Positions 1 through 8,151 of a stretch of DNA of 64,000 nt are shown here, piece by piece (position 1 is the first letter of the stretch; each line of letters opens with the position of its first letter). The stretch comes from Pseudarthrobacter cellobiosi (GTDB lineage: Bacteria > Actinomycetota > Actinomycetes > Actinomycetales > Micrococcaceae): assembly GCF_023913755.1 (NCBI RefSeq), contig NZ_JAMXBJ010000048.1, forward strand, positions 217,970-281,969, given 5' to 3'. The notes under the pieces are model-generated. The model searched no databases and was not told where the DNA came from. It saw only the letters and a program-made list of their open reading frames with translations. The position numbers and the translations under genes were made by a program.

Positions 1-1173
1 TTCACGGATTGAATCGGGTCCCAGTTCCAGCATGGCGCCCAGGACGGCCCAGGTGCGCCGTCCGCGGCCCAGGTCGGCCAGGGTGCGCAGGGCCGCCCGC
101 ATGGACTCCGGGTTGGCATTGTAGGCGTCGTTGATGATGGTCACGCCGTCAGCACGTTCGGTGCGTTCCATGCGCCAACGGCTTGCTGCTGACTGTGTGC
201 TCAGCGATGCGGCGATGTCCTTGCCGGATACCCCGGCCGCGTACGCGGCCGCTGCTGCGGCGAGGAGGTTGCCGGTGTGGTGGGCACCGATGAGGCGGCT
301 GCTGACGTGCAGGCCTGATTCGGCGCCGGGCAGGACGAGCCCGAATTCCGGGTTGCCCTCAGCGTTTGTGTCTGGATTCTCGGCCCGAACGGTCGCGTCA
401 GGGCGTCCTTCGGCCGAGAAGCCCAGCACGGTGGCGCCGGTGCGGCTGCGCATGGCAGCGACGCGGTCGTCGTCGAGGTTGATGACGGCGGTGCCGCTGG
501 CGGCGAGGGCCTCCACCAGTTCGCCCTTGGCCTGGGCAATGTTTTCCACGCCGCCGAACTCCCCGGCGTGAGCAGTGCCGATGCCGAGGACGACGCCGAT
601 GTCAGGCTTCACCATGTCGGCCAGGTATCGGATGTGCCCGATGCCAGTGGCACCCATCTCGATCACCAGGTAGCGCGTTTGGGTGTCGGCTCGGAAGACG
701 GTGAGCGGCACGCCCACCTCGCCGTTGTAGGACCCCTGCGGGGCAACGGTGGCGGCCTGATGGGTGAGGATGCCGGCGAGGAGGTCCTTGGTGGTGGTCT
801 TCCCGGCGGAACCGGTGATCCCGATGACGGTCAGGGCGTCGCCTGCAGCAGACCGGGCCAGGCGGATCCGACGGACCGCTTCGGCCGCCAGCGCGCCCAT
901 GGCCAGCACGGCATCCTCAACCAGGACAGCCGGATAGTTAACGCCGTCCGGCCCCGTCACGGGGCGCTCAGCGAGAACCAGCACCGCACCGCGGCTGAAG
1001 GCGGCGGCAACGAAGTCGTGGCCATCGGAATGCTCGCCAGGTTTCGCCACGTACAGCGACCCAGCGGCAGCCTCCCGCGAATCAGTGACCACCGAAAGGG
1101 GCGTGATCCCCGGATCGGCGTCCAGGCGGCCGTGTGTGATATCGGCGATTTCCGCCGCAGTAAGTGCAATCAT
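1..1173 (-). CDS. murF: UDP-N-acetylmuramoyl-tripeptide--D-alanyl-D-alanine ligase MurF (partial, C-terminus missing)
   Basis: This cytoplasmic Mur ligase adds D-Ala-D-Ala to the UDP-MurNAc tripeptide, the last soluble step of peptidoglycan precursor synthesis. The visible 391 codons start with ATG at 1173 (MIALTAAEIADI) and show the N-terminal Mur domain, the ATP loop GITGSAGKTTTKD and the central-domain segment FGGVENIAQAKGEL. The frame runs off the left window edge, so the C-terminal part is not seen. It lies 6 bp downstream of murE on the same strand and is surely cotranscribed with it. The family assignment is firm from the ATP loop, the length and the place in the cluster. Confidence 0.95.
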   Translation of the reverse strand, partial: MIALTAAEIADITHGRLDADPGITPLSVVTDSREAAAGSLYVAKPGEHSDGHDFVAAAFSRGAVLVLAERPVTGPDGVNYPAVLVEDAVLAMGALAAEAVRRIRLARSAAGDALTVIGITGSAGKTTTKDLLAGILTHQAATVAPQGSYNGEVGVPLTVFRADTQTRYLVIEMGATGIGHIRYLADMVKPDIGVVLGIGTAHAGEFGGVENIAQAKGELVEALAASGTAVINLDDDRVAAMRSRTGATVLGFSAEGRPDATVRAENPDTNAEGNPEFGLVLPGAESGLHVSSRLIGAHHTGNLLAAAAAAYAAGVSGKDIAASLSTQSAASRWRMERTERADGVTIINDAYNANPESMRAALRTLADLGRGRRTWAVLGAMLELGPDSIRE

Positions 1174-1179
1174 CTCGGT

Positions 1180-2820
1180 CTAGGACTCTATCCGGTCGTC
1201 TCGGAGAACGGTGAATCCCCTGGCTGTCAAGGCGTTCCGCAGTTCCACCCGGTCGTCCAGTGCAAGATTGACGCCCTTGACTTCCTGCCAGACCTCATGT
1301 CCCCGGCCCGCCACCAGGATGGTGTCGCTTGGACCGGCCAGTTCTACGGCGCGCCGGATGGCGGCGCCGCGGGGATAAACCTCTTCGATGACACACCCTG
1401 GCGATTCCTGTTCGCGCGCTGACCGCGCGCCCGCCAGCACATCTGCCCTGATGGCCGCAGGGTCCTCGTCGTGGGGGTCGTCATCCGTGACGATGACGAT
1501 GTCGGCCATCTTTGCGGCAACGGCTCCCATGGCGGGCCGCTTGCCCTGGTCGCGCTGTCCGGTGGCTCCGAAAACCACGATCACCCGGGAGCCGGGCAGC
1601 GGTGCCCTGACCGCTTCCAGTGCGCGTGCCAGGGCATCAGTGTTGTGGGCGAAGTCCACTACGGCCGCCGGTTCTTCAGAGACGAGCTGCATCCGTCCCG
1701 GTACAGCCACGGTGAAGGGGTCCTGGTGGTCCAGGGCGGCCTGCACGGTGGCGGCGTCCATTCCGCTGGCCATGACCATTACCGTGGCCAGCGCGGCGTT
1801 GGCCACGTTGAAAGTGCCCGGCAGGCCGGTGTGGACGTTGAGGTTAACGCCGTCGGGTCCCCGCAGGCTGAAGTCGGTTCCCAATCCGCGCGCATGGGTG
1901 GCCGTAACGGTCCAGTCGCTGGGAGCTCCACCGGGTGTCATCGAGAGGGTGGTGACCGGGATCCGTGCCGTGGCGGCAAGCCGGCGGCCCCATTCGTCGT
2001 CGACCGTCACCACAGCCCTGCGGGCACGGCCCGGCGAGAACAGCTCCGCCTTTGCGGCGAAGTAGTCCTCCATGGTGCCGTGCAGGTCCAGATGGTCCTG
2101 CGTCAGGTTCGTGAAACCGGCGATATCGAAGAGCACACCGTCCACCCGCTGGAAGGACACGGCGTGGGAGGAGACTTCCATGGACGCGGCGTCCAGTCCC
2201 CGTTCCCGCATGAGGGCGAGCAAGCCGTGGAGATCCGGTGACTCAGGTGTGGTCAAGAGGCTGGGAACCGGTTCTCCGCCGGCCACGATTTCGATGGTTC
2301 CGATCAGGCCCGTCTGCTGCCCGAGCGCACGGAGCAAGGCGTTGATGAAGTACGTGGTGGTGGTCTTGCCGTTGGTTCCCGTCACACCATACAAGCGCGG
2401 CGTCCGCCCAGCTGTTGGCTGGCTCTGGTAGATCATGGCGGACAGCGGCCCCACCACGTTGCGCGGTCCGTCCACCACCAGGACGGGGACGGCGGTGTCC
2501 GCGGACAGCGCGAGAAGGCGTGCGCCGGCGTCGTCGGTCAGTACTGCCACCGCTCCCCTGCCGACCGCCTGCGACACGAAGTCAGCTCCATGGCGGGAAG
2601 CACCCGGCAGCGCCACATACAGGTCGCCCTGTTCCACTGTTCGCGAATTCAGTGAAATTCCCGTGACGCTGATGGCAGCGGAGGCACCCGGGACCTGCAC
2701 CCCGATTGCGTCGCCGATCGTGTCCAGACGGACCGCAGCAACTGCCGTAGGCCTGAACCGCGCGGCGGCCGGTTCCCCTGCCGGCCCCGCCTTGCTAGCT
2801 GATGCCTTCTGCTCTGACAA
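1180..2820 (-). CDS. murE: UDP-N-acetylmuramoyl-tripeptide synthetase MurE
   Basis: This enzyme adds the third residue of the stem peptide to UDP-MurNAc-L-Ala-D-Glu. It has 546 aa, with the ATP-binding loop GTNGKTTT at about 148-155 and the Mur central and C-terminal domains. The specificity loop reads DDPHDEDP at about 447-454. The meso-DAP-specific motif is DNPR, so the N and the R are replaced by D and H, which argues for L-lysine as substrate, as known for Arthrobacter walls. The start is TTG, chosen because GGAG sits 6-7 nt upstream and no better in-frame start is seen. The first 30 residues are a poorly conserved Ala-rich extension. Confidence 0.95.
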   Translation of the reverse strand: MSEQKASASKAGPAGEPAAARFRPTAVAAVRLDTIGDAIGVQVPGASAAISVTGISLNSRTVEQGDLYVALPGASRHGADFVSQAVGRGAVAVLTDDAGARLLALSADTAVPVLVVDGPRNVVGPLSAMIYQSQPTAGRTPRLYGVTGTNGKTTTTYFINALLRALGQQTGLIGTIEIVAGGEPVPSLLTTPESPDLHGLLALMRERGLDAASMEVSSHAVSFQRVDGVLFDIAGFTNLTQDHLDLHGTMEDYFAAKAELFSPGRARRAVVTVDDEWGRRLAATARIPVTTLSMTPGGAPSDWTVTATHARGLGTDFSLRGPDGVNLNVHTGLPGTFNVANAALATVMVMASGMDAATVQAALDHQDPFTVAVPGRMQLVSEEPAAVVDFAHNTDALARALEAVRAPLPGSRVIVVFGATGQRDQGKRPAMGAVAAKMADIVIVTDDDPHDEDPAAIRADVLAGARSAREQESPGCVIEEVYPRGAAIRRAVELAGPSDTILVAGRGHEVWQEVKGVNLALDDRVELRNALTARGFTVLRDDRIES

Positions 2821-2909
2821 GGAAATCTCCGATGGTGGTGCTAGTGGATCATGCCCGCGGGAGACTGCTTCCGCTGCGGGCGTTAAGGGAACTGCTGCCT
2901 GGTTTGATG

Positions 2910-4706
2910 CTACTTGGCGTACTGCGGCAGCCTGGCCGGTTCGCCCGTGGACGGCTGCACGTTGTAAGTGCGCAGCGCCTGGCTCATGACCGAACGGAAC
3001 ACGGGCCCCTGCGTAATGCCGTAGATATTGCCCTTGGGACGCTGCAGCACCACCTCAACAATAAACCGGGGATCATCCATCGGCGCCATCCCCACAATTG
3101 AAGCGGTGAAGCCGCAGAACCCTGACTTCCCGTCGTCGCACGGCGATTCAGAGGTTCCGGTTTTTGCCCCCACCCGGTATCCGTCGATCGCGGCGTCCTT
3201 GATCTGGCCTTCGGTCACCGCGCTTTCCAGGATGTCCTGGACCTGCTGCGCGGTGCCGTCCGACACCACCTGGCGGGAAGGCTGCGGGGCGACTTTCTCC
3301 TCTGTTCCGTCCGGTGAAACGTACGCGTCAATCAGGCGCGGCTGGAGCATCACACCGTTGTTGGCGATCGTCTGGAAGGCTCGGACTGTCTGCAGGGTGG
3401 ACTGCGATACGCCCTGGCCGAACAGCACCGTGTATTCCTGGCGGCCGTCCCACTGGTCCGCCGGTGTGAGAATGCCGGAGGCCGTAGCCGGCAATCCAAT
3501 GTCCGGGGCTTCGCCGATGCCGAATTCCTTAAGCCACTCGTACCGTTGTTCCTTGGTCAGCCGCGACCCGGCCGCCACGGTGCCGGTGTTCATTGACCAA
3601 CCCAGGATGCCGGCGAGCGTGCGCTCTTCGGTGCCATGGGTAAAGGCGTCTGTGAAGGTCTGGCCGTCCACGGTGTACGACGGTCCGAGTGTGAAGGTAT
3701 CCAGGGGGCTGGATTTTCCTTCTTCAATCAGGGCCGCGGCCGTGATCATCTTCTGTACCGAGCCTGGCTCATACGCTGCGGTCACGGAGCGCACGCCGCG
3801 GTCCTTGGCGGCTACCCGTCCGGGATCGTTCGGATCCGGGGCATTAGTGTCCGCCATCGCGACAATGTCACCGGTCTTGGCATCCATCACGGTGATGACA
3901 CCCCACTCGGCGCCCTGTTTGTCTGACTGGCTCTGAATGGCCTGCTGGGCGAAATACTGGAGATCGGAATTGAGCGTGAGCTTGACGTCCTTGCCGTCCT
4001 CCGGCGGTGTCAGCTCATCCACGCCGACCGGAATCCGGAGACCGTCGGCACCGATCTCGAAGAGCCGCTTGCCGTCCTTCCCGCGCAGCAGCCCATCCTG
4101 CGTCTGCTCGATCCCCGCCTGGCCCGTGTTGCCATCCTGGAGGAAGCCGATAATACCGCCGGCCACGGAACCGTTGGGGTACACGCGTTTGCTGACGCCC
4201 TCAGTGACGATGCCGGGAATACTGAGATCCGAGACCCTGAGCTCAACGTCCGGCTTCAGGTCCTTAGCGACGATGTGGTACTTCGATTCGCCCGTCACGG
4301 CGTTCCTGAGTTCGTCAGCGTCCATGCCCAGGACAGCCGCGAGTTCGCTGATGCCCTGGTCCCGGCTGACTTCAACAAGTTTGTCCACGCCCTCCTCCAG
4401 GCGCCAGAACTTCTCTGTCTTGGTGTTGGTGGTTTGGTCCACCACAACGTTGTAGCGGATCACACTGTTGGCCAGGACCGTCCCGTTGGCGCCAAGGATG
4501 CTGCCGCGTTCGGCGGGGAGGGAAGTCTCGCGCATCCGGTAATCGAGCGCAGCTGCGGCCATCCCGCCGACGTCGAGCCCTTGGACGAAAAAGAGCTTGC
4601 CGCCCACCACTAATAGCAGCGTCAGCATAATGCCCAGGCCGAGGCGCAGCCGCTTGGTGGCGTTAGGGGCCTTGCCGCTTTTTGCCTTGCCGGTCCTCTG
4701 CGCCAC
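2910..4706 (-). CDS. ftsI: Class B penicillin-binding protein, septal transpeptidase FtsI/PBP3
   Basis: This membrane-anchored D,D-transpeptidase cross-links septal peptidoglycan. The 598-aa protein has a short basic cytoplasmic tail, one membrane segment at about 22-42, a PBP dimerisation domain at about 55-235 and a transpeptidase domain. The three active-site motifs are visible: SVQK at 316-319 (nucleophile S316), SMN at 371-373 and KTGT at 515-518. It lies between ftsL and murE, the normal dcw place. There are no PASTA domains at the C-terminus, which ends soon after the transpeptidase fold. The start is ATG at 4706. Confidence 0.95.
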   Translation of the reverse strand: MAQRTGKAKSGKAPNATKRLRLGLGIMLTLLLVVGGKLFFVQGLDVGGMAAAALDYRMRETSLPAERGSILGANGTVLANSVIRYNVVVDQTTNTKTEKFWRLEEGVDKLVEVSRDQGISELAAVLGMDADELRNAVTGESKYHIVAKDLKPDVELRVSDLSIPGIVTEGVSKRVYPNGSVAGGIIGFLQDGNTGQAGIEQTQDGLLRGKDGKRLFEIGADGLRIPVGVDELTPPEDGKDVKLTLNSDLQYFAQQAIQSQSDKQGAEWGVITVMDAKTGDIVAMADTNAPDPNDPGRVAAKDRGVRSVTAAYEPGSVQKMITAAALIEEGKSSPLDTFTLGPSYTVDGQTFTDAFTHGTEERTLAGILGWSMNTGTVAAGSRLTKEQRYEWLKEFGIGEAPDIGLPATASGILTPADQWDGRQEYTVLFGQGVSQSTLQTVRAFQTIANNGVMLQPRLIDAYVSPDGTEEKVAPQPSRQVVSDGTAQQVQDILESAVTEGQIKDAAIDGYRVGAKTGTSESPCDDGKSGFCGFTASIVGMAPMDDPRFIVEVVLQRPKGNIYGITQGPVFRSVMSQALRTYNVQPSTGEPARLPQYAK

Positions 4707-4767
4707 CGTGATTCCCTTGCTGCTCGCCTGTTGCCTGTTTATTACCTGACTGGCTATCCTTCAGCGG

Positions 4768-5463
4768 CTACCGGTTAGACCCGGGCACCTTCTGTTCGGG
4801 TGCTGGAACCGAACCGCCGTGGAGCTCCACGGCACGTGCCGGTAGTGCGGGCGCTTCAGCCGGCGGTGCTGCAGCGGCAGGTGCCGCTGCCGGGGCCGGT
4901 GCAGGGGCCGCAGCAGGGGCCGGTTTCTCGGCAGCCGGTTTACGGTTCGTCAGCGGCTCCCACTTCGTTGCCGGGGGAACCACGGTGAGCACTCCCTCTA
5001 CGGCTGGAGCAGGGATAACCGATCCAGCCGCGCCACCCTTCACCGCCGGAGTTGCCTTGCCCGTGACGGCAAGGGTGGAGAGGTCGATCTGGCCTTTGAC
5101 GGTCGAAGCCACCATGCCCAGGTCTGAGGCCTTTGCCGCCAGGTTCTGGGGCGCCTCGAAGTTCTGGACCTGCTGTGTCAGGTCCTGGTTCTGCTTGGTC
5201 AGCGTGCTTTGCTTACCCCTCAGTTCCACGAGCTGGTACTGGGAGGCAGAAACTGAGATGTTCAGGACCAGCACGGCTACGAGCGCAACAGCGAGCAGGG
5301 CGAAACACATCACCACAAACGGCGCACGGCGCTTCTTGGGGGCGGAACGCACCACAGACAGGGGTGTGCGTTCCCTGCGGCCGGGGCCAGAGGGAAGCGA
5401 CCTGATCGCCGGGGCGCTGCTGCCGGAGACGACCGGAAAGTTCTTGACGGCGGCAGTGCTCAT
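4768..5463 (-). CDS. ftsL: FtsL-like cell division protein with Ala/Pro-rich tail
   Basis: This bitopic division protein is expected to bind FtsQ/FtsB and FtsI in the divisome. The 231-aa product has a basic cytoplasmic head (KKRRAP near 43-48), one membrane helix at about 48-70 and a short coiled coil at about 75-105. After that come about 120 residues rich in Ala and Pro, with runs such as [20 protein letters not shown], which should lie outside the membrane. Sequence conservation of FtsL is low, so the name rests on size of the conserved core, topology and the position between rsmH and ftsI. Its ATG overlaps the rsmH stop by 4 nt, implying translational coupling. Confidence 0.85.
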   Translation of the reverse strand: MSTAAVKNFPVVSGSSAPAIRSLPSGPGRRERTPLSVVRSAPKKRRAPFVVMCFALLAVALVAVLVLNISVSASQYQLVELRGKQSTLTKQNQDLTQQVQNFEAPQNLAAKASDLGMVASTVKGQIDLSTLAVTGKATPAVKGGAAGSVIPAPAVEGVLTVVPPATKWEPLTNRKPAAEKPAPAAAPAPAPAAAPAAAAPPAEAPALPARAVELHGGSVPAPEQKVPGSNR

Positions 5464-6452
5464 GCGTCTCTCCTGGCTCTGATACGTTCCACGGCCCGCA
5501 GCCTGGCGGAGGCCGCGCGCGGATTTTCTGCAATCTCGACGGCGGTGGGTACCTCGGTGCCCTTGGTCAGGGTTTTGAGGAAGGCCTTGTGTTCCTCAAG
5601 CTCCACCGGAAATCCGAGCGGCGCGGAGGATTTGGAGCCAGCCTGGAAAACTGATTTGACGATTTTGTCCTCGAGGGAATGGTAAGACATCACCACAATG
5701 CGTCCGCCCAGGGCCGTTGCTGCCACGGCGGCAGGAACAGCGCGCTCGAGCACGTCGAGTTCCTCGTTCACTTCAATGCGCAGTGCCTGGAACGTCCGTT
5801 TGGCCGGGTGGCCGCCCGATTTGGCGGCTGCCGCCGGCACCACGGAGCGGATCTGTTCCACGAGTTCCCCGGTGGTGGCGAAAGGCTTAACTGTCCTCGC
5901 CGCGACAATCCTGTTGGCGATCCGGCCGGCGAACTTCTCCTCGCCCCACTTCCGGATGATCCTGACGAGATCCTCTTCGCTGTAGTTGTTGACCACATCT
6001 GCTGCGGTCTGCCCGCGGCTGGTGTCCATCCGCATGTCCAGCGGAGCGTCAAAGGAATAGGCGAAGCCTCGCTCACGCTCGTCCAGCTGCAGGGATGAAA
6101 CGCCCAGGTCCATCAGGATGCCATGAACCTGTGCCACGCCCAGGTCTTCGAGGACGTCGGCGATTTCGTCGTAGACGGCGTGGACCAGGTCAGTCCGGGA
6201 AGCGAAAGGCGCCAGCCGCTCCCCGGCCAGTGCCAGGGCTTCCTCATCACGGTCGATGCCGATCAGGTGCAGATCCGGGAAACGCTCCAGCATAGCTTCG
6301 GAGTGGCCGCCCATGCCGAGGGTCGCATCAATCGCGATGGGGGTTTCACCTCGGAGGCGGGCAGCTTCGAAGCCGGGGGCCAACAAATTGATGCACCGGT
6401 CCTTGAGGACCGGCACATGGCGTTCGGACGTTGGCTTCGGGTCATCGTTCAT
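5460..6452 (-). CDS. rsmH: 16S rRNA (cytosine(1402)-N4)-methyltransferase RsmH
   Basis: RsmH (MraW) methylates N4 of C1402 in the decoding centre of 16S rRNA using S-adenosylmethionine. The 330-aa protein opens with the family signature HVPVLKD at about 12-18 and carries the SAM-binding stretch [11 protein letters not shown] at 42-52. Later conserved pieces include [11 protein letters not shown] and [12 protein letters not shown]. The start ATG has AAAGGA about 8 nt upstream. It is the second gene of the mraZ operon, and its stop overlaps the start of ftsL. Confidence 0.97.
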   Translation of the reverse strand: MNDDPKPTSERHVPVLKDRCINLLAPGFEAARLRGETPIAIDATLGMGGHSEAMLERFPDLHLIGIDRDEEALALAGERLAPFASRTDLVHAVYDEIADVLEDLGVAQVHGILMDLGVSSLQLDERERGFAYSFDAPLDMRMDTSRGQTAADVVNNYSEEDLVRIIRKWGEEKFAGRIANRIVAARTVKPFATTGELVEQIRSVVPAAAAKSGGHPAKRTFQALRIEVNEELDVLERAVPAAVAATALGGRIVVMSYHSLEDKIVKSVFQAGSKSSAPLGFPVELEEHKAFLKTLTKGTEVPTAVEIAENPRAASARLRAVERIRARRDA

Positions 6453-6531
6453 GCCTTCGTCCTTTCCTGCCGTGGGTGCTGGTGTGCTGCTTCTTGAGCC
6501 AGATCCCCATCCGCGCCTATCGACCTGCCGG

Positions 6532-6556
6532 CCTGGCTCCGGGGAAGTGAGCCAGG
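6532..6556 (-). other. Hairpin in the mraZ-rsmH spacer
   Basis: An 8-bp perfect inverted repeat (CCTGGCTC/GAGCCAGG) with a 9-nt loop lies in the 167-bp spacer between mraZ and rsmH. There is no following T-run, so it is not a convincing terminator. It could be an mRNA processing or attenuation element in the leader of rsmH, but no function can be shown from sequence alone. Confidence 0.35.
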
Positions 6557-6619
6557 TTGACTGTCCGATGGGCGGCTGGAGATCTCGTTCAAGAAGCGTC
6601 CGCCGGGCCGTTCAGGTGA

Positions 6620-7048
6620 TCACAGGATCCCCGGAATGGCATCGTCGGTTTCGGAGAAGGCGGTTTCCTTCTCCGCGAGGTACTCGTTCCAGGCCTGGGC
6701 ATCCCAGATCTCGGCCCGGGTTCCTGCACCGATAACGGCCAGTTCCCTGCCGAGGCCTGCGTACTCCCGGAGCGCAGCCGGAATGGTTATGCGCCCCTGC
6801 TTGTCAGGTACCTCGTCCGAGGCTCCAGAGAGAAAGACGCGGATGTAGTCCCGGGCCTGCTTGGAGGAAATGGGCGCCTCCCGCATTTGCTCGTGGACAC
6901 GTGCAAATTCCTGCTCACTGAAGACGTAGATGCACCGTTCCTGTCCCCTGGTGAGAACAAGCCCGCTGGCAAGCTCCTCACGGAACTTCGCAGGGAGGAT
7001 AATTCGGCCCTTTTCGTCCAGACGTGGCGAGTGTGTGCCCAGAAACAC
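6620..7048 (-). CDS. mraZ: Transcriptional regulator MraZ
   Basis: MraZ is an AbrB-fold DNA-binding protein that controls the dcw cluster by binding direct repeats in its own promoter. The 142-aa protein has the two typical half-repeats: [21 protein letters not shown] near the N-terminus and [18 protein letters not shown] in the second half. The start is GTG at 7048 with a weak GGTGGG upstream. It is the first gene of the minus-strand dcw operon. Three matching binding boxes are present in the promoter about 70-90 bp upstream, so autoregulation is very likely. Confidence 0.96.
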   Translation of the reverse strand: MFLGTHSPRLDEKGRIILPAKFREELASGLVLTRGQERCIYVFSEQEFARVHEQMREAPISSKQARDYIRVFLSGASDEVPDKQGRITIPAALREYAGLGRELAVIGAGTRAEIWDAQAWNEYLAEKETAFSETDDAIPGIL

Positions 7049-7115
7049 TGGCCCACCGCCTGTCTGCCGTCAGGAACTGCACATCCCCTGTGTTGCAACT
7101 ACCCTCTTATGTCCT

Positions 7116-7139
7116 CCACATTACTCCACTTTCCACCAC
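7116..7139 (-). promoter_or_regulatory. MraZ boxes: three GTGG direct repeats at 10-bp spacing
   Basis: On the minus strand GTGG occurs at 7139-7136, 7129-7126 and 7119-7116, each exactly 10 bp (one helical turn) from the next. This is the known arrangement of MraZ recognition repeats. The boxes fill the spacer of the candidate promoter and touch its -10 element, so MraZ binding should compete with RNA polymerase. What is seen is the repeat; repression is inferred from family knowledge. Confidence 0.85.
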
Positions 7140-7145
7140 AGTCAA
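7118..7145 (-). promoter_or_regulatory. Candidate housekeeping promoter of the mraZ operon
   Basis: The minus strand shows TTGACT at 7145-7140 and TAATGT at 7123-7118 with a 16-bp spacer, a good match to the -35/-10 pattern of the main sigma factor. Transcription would begin near 7111, giving a leader of about 60 nt before the mraZ GTG. The MraZ boxes overlap it. Confidence 0.7.
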
Positions 7146-7257
7146 CGCAAATCAGGCCAATATTCCCCCATTTCAGGCCTTCGTCCCCCAAATGGCGCGG
7201 GAGCAGGCGGTGGATGGAAGTGGAGGGCCCGGCGCCGTTTCGGCGCAAACCATAACT

Positions 7258-7288
7258 GCCCGACGGCGGTGCCAGGCCGCCGTCGGGC
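7258..7288. other. GC-rich hairpin between mraZ promoter and DUF3040 gene
   Basis: A 12-bp perfect stem (GCCCGACGGCGG/CCGCCGTCGGGC) with a 7-nt loop. It has no T-run on either side. It may help to stop read-through into the mraZ promoter. The rest of 7146-7400 shows no gene that I can support. Confidence 0.4.
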
Positions 7289-7402
7289 TCTCATCTGATG
7301 CCGGCGGCGGATCCGCGGTCCCCGGGCTCCCCAACCACGTAGGAGTAGGTGCCGGTTTGAGCGCTCAAACAGACCCCTAGCGCTACCTGCCTCCGGGTTA
7401 AA

Positions 7403-7434
7403 AGCAGAAGACCCGCCGGGGCGGGTCTTCTGCT
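7403..7434 (-). terminator. Intrinsic-type terminator after DUF3040 gene
   Basis: A perfect 15-bp inverted repeat (AGCAGAAGACCCGCC and its complement) with a 2-nt centre. On the minus strand it is followed by TTTAACC. It lies about 80 bp beyond the stop of the DUF3040 gene and separates it from the dcw promoter. Confidence 0.75.
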
Positions 7435-7512
7435 GCGGTCATCCTGACCGAGGGGAGGGAAATGGAGGACGGCACGGCCTATCGCCGTGGAACCGTTCCT
7501 GCTGGCGCTGCC

Positions 7513-7887
7513 TTAGGATTCGTCGCGGCGACGCTCGTCCCAGCGTTCTTCCAGGCTGGACATAAAGGAACTCCGGGGCTTCCCGGACTTACCAGTGCCA
7601 GGTGCGGAGCGCTGCTTGCCGCCGGACGCGTTACGCATTGTGGCGAAGTACACACCCGCGCCCATAACCACGAAGCCCAGGACACCGACGAAGATGTTCT
7701 GGACTGTAACGCCGACCAGGAGCAGGGCGATCCCCGCGAGGGCGCAGAGCACCCCAATCACGATGTGACGGGTGGACCACGTTCGTCCAGGGTCCGAACC
7801 CATGGAATTCGCGAACTTCGGATCGTCCTCGTGCAGCTGCTTCTCCAGCTGCTCCAGCAGCTTCTGTTCGTGCTCCGAGAGCGGCAT
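7513..7887 (-). CDS. DUF3040 small membrane protein
   Basis: A 124-aa protein of the actinobacterial DUF3040 family, whose function is unknown. It begins MPLSEHEQKLLEQLEKQL, the typical amphipathic head of this family, followed by two close membrane helices at about 40-60 and 64-84 and a basic hydrophilic tail. The frame is open further upstream, but the start at 7887 is chosen because a perfect AGGAGGT lies 5 nt before this ATG and the family begins here. It stands alone between dinB and the dcw operon on the same strand, a position also common in other actinobacteria. Confidence 0.9.
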   Translation of the reverse strand: MPLSEHEQKLLEQLEKQLHEDDPKFANSMGSDPGRTWSTRHIVIGVLCALAGIALLLVGVTVQNIFVGVLGFVVMGAGVYFATMRNASGGKQRSAPGTGKSGKPRSSFMSSLEERWDERRRDES

Positions 7888-8090
7888 CACGACCTCCTTA
7901 AGTAGGCCAACGTCCGGGCTGGTCCCATCCCGTACTACTGCTCCGATAACGACCGACATGCCCGGGAGGTTCCCGCCCCGCCGACGATGGCGGAAGGCGA
8001 ACACCGGCATGCGGGCCATTGGAACTGCAGCATGTCCAAGAAGTCCGGCAATAACTGAAAACTATGTACATATAAGGATAGTTTGTCAGG

Positions 8091-8110
8091 GGCCGTTCTG
8101 AAAGACGGCC
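8091..8110 (-). terminator. Weak hairpin after dinB
   Basis: A 6-bp inverted repeat GGCCGT/ACGGCC with an 8-nt loop lies about 40 bp beyond the dinB stop. There is no clear T-run. The rest of 7888-8151 holds the upstream region of the DUF3040 gene, where CTGACA and CATAGT spaced by 17 bp on the minus strand (about 8062-8090) could be its promoter. Confidence 0.35.
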
Positions 8111-8151
8111 ATCACCTCCCTGAAACTCGCAGGAAAGGTGCCGGCGCCCTG

